Source: Caldifarciminota bacterium UBA5631
GTDB taxonomy: Bacteria > Hydrothermota > Hydrothermia > UBA1063
Reading direction: 5' to 3'
Length of the DNA: 36,027 bases
NCBI GenBank assembly: GCA_002421425.1
Contig: DIJZ01000018.1
Span: 1 to 36,027 of the forward strand
Shown here: positions 32,794 through 36,027 of the stretch, one piece after another
Layout: the number at the start of each line of letters is the position of its first letter
How positions within the stretch are numbered: position 1 is the stretch's first letter
Position numbers and translations under genes: made by a program
The notes under the pieces: model-generated
Told to the model about the DNA's origin: nothing
The model's database searches: none
What the model saw: only the letters and a program-made list of their open reading frames with translations

Positions 32794-35700
32794 GTTTCAA
32801 TCCCTCATAGGAAGGCTCTGAACCTACTCGCCGACTGGTTGCAAACTGAAAAGAATATGTTTCAATCCCTCATAGGAAGGCTCTGAACTGGGGATACCTG
32901 CACCCTCGTTGGACCCTAAAACTGTTTCAATCCCTCATAGGAAGGCTCTGAACACTTCAACCCAATGCTTGTGTGGAAGTATGTTCTCCTGTTTCAATCC
33001 CTCATAGGAAGGCTGAAATCCCAAATTCAAAGAGTTTCCAAGATATCTTCGATACGTTTCAATCCCTCATAGGAAGGCTGAAATCGAGACAGGTTAGATT
33101 TGAAGTAATCCCGAAAACCGAGTTTCAATCCCTCATAGGAAGGCTGAAATCCCTGTCATACAAGTTGCAAAAGTTAGCAGAACAATATTGTTTCAATCCC
33201 TCATAGGAAGGCTGAAATCTTATGGGAAGTATTACAGAATCAGATACTTCCCAACAAGTTTCAATCCCTCATAGGAAGGCTGAAATCAATACAAAACTCT
33301 TTGAACCCGGATTTTTTATGTAATGTTTCAATCCCTCATAGGAAGGCTGAAATCTATGAATTCCCAGAGGAGGGCAATCCCTATCCGAAGGGTTTCAATC
33401 CCTCATAGGAAGGCTGAAATCAAAGTACTACGCAGATTAATCCATTTCCCATAATGATGTTTCAATCCCTCATAGGAAGGCTGAAATCGAGGTGTGCAAG
33501 CGGGCAAAAGGGAGGGAATATGAAAAGTTTCAATCCCTCATAGGAAGGCTGAAATCTCAGAAGGAATGACGCCAGAGATGATGTAATAGATTGTTTCAAT
33601 CCCTCATAGGAAGGCTGAAATCATCGATACTGAAAAGATTGGACGAAAGGCATGTAGTGTTTCAATCCCTCATAGGAAGGCTGAAATCTAGTCAAAATTA
33701 CTTCCCAACTTTTCCTTGCACACATCAGTTTCAATCCCTCATAGGAAGGCTGAAATCGTATGAGTCGGTAAAATATAAGGAATATCAGGATCTGTTTCAA
33801 TCCCTCATAGGAAGGCTGAAATCCCAAGGGATAAGGGGGGTATTGGTTAGAAACGAACGTTTCAATCCCTCATAGGAAGGCTGAAATCGGTTAACTTCCC
33901 TGTCCTCATTATTATTTTAATATGTGTTTCAATCCCTCATAGGAAGGCTGAAATCAAATAGATGTTACCAACAACCAGGGATATACCTATAGTTTCAATC
34001 CCTCATAGGAAGGCTGAAATCCCACACACAAACGGCTTGTTGCAAAACTTCTTGAACAGGGTTTCAATCCCTCATAGGAAGGCTGAAATCACAATCACTC
34101 TGAGGTCTTGCTTCGTTATAGGATATAGGTTTCAATCCCTCATAGGAAGGCTGAAATCAACTTAGAGCGATTGGAGTTCTGGAAGAAAAATAGTTTCAAT
34201 CCCTCATAGGAAGGCTGAAATCATGAGCTCAACCGTTCCTCATCCTGGGTCAGAAATTCTGGTTTCAATCCCTCATAGGAAGGCTGAAATCCCAATTTGT
34301 CCGTTGCTTGTATACCGTACAATTCGTGCTTGTTTCAATCCCTCATAGGAAGGCTGAAATCATAAAAACGAAAGCAAACAAATCACGATGGAAGAAGGTT
34401 TCAATCCCTCATAGGAAGGCTGAAATCTAGTTTACACAGACGGTTTAGAGAGACGGTCTTATGGTTTCAATCCCTCATAGGAAGGCTGAAATCTATGATT
34501 ACTTCCAGCGACCCGCCGCCGGTCACTAGTTTCAATCCCTCATAGGAAGGCTGAAATCTAAATGACACGATTATCAATGTTGAGAAGACTGAACGGTTTC
34601 AATCCCTCATAGGAAGGCTGAAATCCCTTAAACTTTACTGACTCATACATGATGACCCCCTTAGTTTCAATCCCTCATAGGAAGGCTGAAATCTGGAACA
34701 ACTACGGCCCAAGGAAGAGGGAGAGGTGTGTTTCAATCCCTCATAGGAAGGCTGAAATCAATGACGACACGGTTATCAATGTTGAGAAGACTGAACGGTT
34801 TCAATCCCTCATAGGAAGGCTGAAATCGCACTTAGCGGGGGGTATAAACATGGACAGCACATGGAGTTTCAATCCCTCATAGGAAGGCTGAAATCCGGGT
34901 TAGAAAATTTATTGAATATTATGTCGATTTAGGTGTTTCAATCCCTCATAGGAAGGCTGAAATCACTATAATTCTATACTTTACATTGTCCAAGGCCGTC
35001 AGTTTCAATCCCTCATAGGAAGGCTGAAATCGCAACTGACCTCTCGCAAACTCTCTGTTATCTTCAGTTTCAATCCCTCATAGGAAGGCTGAAATCGCAT
35101 ATTATTAGGAGAGCTGAAAACTCAGCCCTCTGTTTCAATCCCTCATAGGAAGGCTGAAATCTCTCACTATAAGGTCTAGCCCACTTTTTACACCACAATC
35201 GTTTCAATCCCTCATAGGAAGGCTGAAATCGAGTATAGTAGACCGAATATTGGGAATCCAGGGAGGTTTCAATCCCTCATAGGAAGGCTGAAATCAAGGA
35301 TTTTTTCCACTTTCAGTCCAGCACTGGGCCAGGTTTCAATCCCTCATAGGAAGGCTGAAATCTTGGGATTACTTCATTTGCTCCAAAACCGCCTGAAGGT
35401 TTCAATCCCTCATAGGAAGGCTGAAATCGCTCCTCGGAATCTCTGCTGAAGAAGATACTGACGCGTTTCAATCCCTCATAGGAAGGCTGAAATCTTTTTA
35501 TCGGAATTTGTCCAGAATAGGAATACCGCATGTTTCAATCCCTCATAGGAAGGCTGAAATCGAACTCATCGAGGCAGGCATCCTGAAAATACAGAAGGTT
35601 TCAATCCCTCATAGGAAGGCTGAAATCGAAAAACTCTCTGTCTCCCCTTTTATGTTTTGGAGAAAGTTTCAATCCCTCATAGGAAGGCTGAAATCGTGGA

Positions 35701-36027
35701 AAATCCTTCGTCATTCTGCATGCATTCATTTGGAAGTTTCAATCCCTCATAGGAAGGCTGAAATCAAGCAGGAATCTCTTTTCAAAATAGATACCAAAGT
35801 ATTGTTTCAATCCCTCATAGGAAGGCTGAAATCCCAACAAGTCGGAGACCAAACGCAAATTGTTGGAAATGTTTCAATCCCTCATAGGAAGGCTGAAATC
35901 GAAGATAAAAACATACCTTCCATCTTGCAGCTTGGTGTTTCAATCCCTCATAGGAAGGCTGAAATCGTAGAATTTGGAAAGCAGTTCAATCGCTTTTAGG
36001 GGTTGTTTCAATCCCTCATAGGAAGGC
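32794..36027 (-). CRISPR. CRISPR array, 48 complete repeats plus a partial one at the window edge
   Basis: Repeats are 30 bases; on the plus strand they begin GTTTCAATCCC and end GGCTGAAATC, with CTCATAGGAA between. Repeat starts run from 32794 to 36005; the last one is cut by the window end after 23 bases. The 48 spacers are 34-40 bases, all different except one near-identical pair (34559-34595 and 34760-34797). The first three repeats (32794-32953) end in CTCTGAAC instead of CTGAAATC. Read on the minus strand, the repeat ends in ATTGAAAC, the 8-base crRNA handle typical of type I-B/III-like systems. Transcription should therefore run leftwards, with the leader beyond the right edge. This agrees with variant repeats lying at the left, leader-distal end. 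No cas genes are in the window. Confidence 0.97.

Noticed and set aside
32700..32823. Frame left of the array reading FDFVKGGGSALRNVVFEEFF into the first repeat.
   Set aside because: No start codon or ribosome-binding site and no recognised family; possibly a gene remnant but too short to support.
33360..33391. Repeat-like word CAATCCCTAT inside a spacer.
   Set aside because: Only eight bases match the repeat and the spacer has normal length on both sides; chance likeness.
32973..35999. Apparent proteins made of repeated FQSLIGRLKS, VSIPHRKAEI or FQPSYEGLK units.
   Set aside because: These are translations of the CRISPR repeats and spacers in various frames, not genes.

Overview
The window looks like a bacterial chromosome segment from an LPS-bearing, probably thermophilic or anaerobic uncultured lineage; FCB-like or WOR-3/Stahlbacteria-like is my best guess. 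The reasons are a B12-type ribonucleotide reductase, a complete lptB-rpoN-waaA block, sigma-54, a tryptophanyl-tRNA synthetase carrying a predicted Fe-S cysteine motif, large secreted beta-propeller proteins with FlgD-like or sorting-like C-termini, and a long CRISPR array. The taxonomy is inference from gene content only.

Layout. 1-2570: the tail of nrdJ, then dcd and recA in one operon (nucleotide supply and repair), then tRNA-Asn with its own consensus promoter. 2570-9800: a defence island of strikingly AT-rich DNA. It holds a 32-codon HTH-like ORF overlapping a type III restriction-modification pair (mod, res), about 860 bases without a clear gene, and an Mrr-type endonuclease. 9840-12440: a membrane-anchored sensor-like protein, two tandem paralogous GNAT acetyltransferases and a nitroreductase. 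12500-14270: a secreted BNR-repeat protein with a consensus promoter and an intrinsic terminator.

14350-18403 (+): an envelope operon of tightly overlapping genes (OstA/LptA-like protein, lptB, rpoN, waaA). It converges on, and overlaps, the minus-strand operon MFS-trpS-ribE-ispE (22197 to 18380). 22200-30400: two very large secreted repeat proteins, a 14-repeat propeller of 870 aa and an SBBP plus Ig-like protein of 1421 aa. Each has a TTGACA-N17-TATAMT promoter. Between them lies a decayed copy of the 5' end of the neighbouring MFS gene.

30497-32596 (-): a five-gene operon of small membrane, scaffold and HTH proteins (DUF4097-like, LiaI/LiaF-like, DUF2089-like). Four of the five carry the same short helical SHOCT-like tag, which looks like a modular envelope-stress or scaffold system. 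32794-36027: a CRISPR array of 48 complete repeats that continues past the window. It is most likely transcribed leftwards. Two of its spacers are variants of the same coding protospacer, and three variant repeats sit at the leader-distal end. No cas genes are in view.
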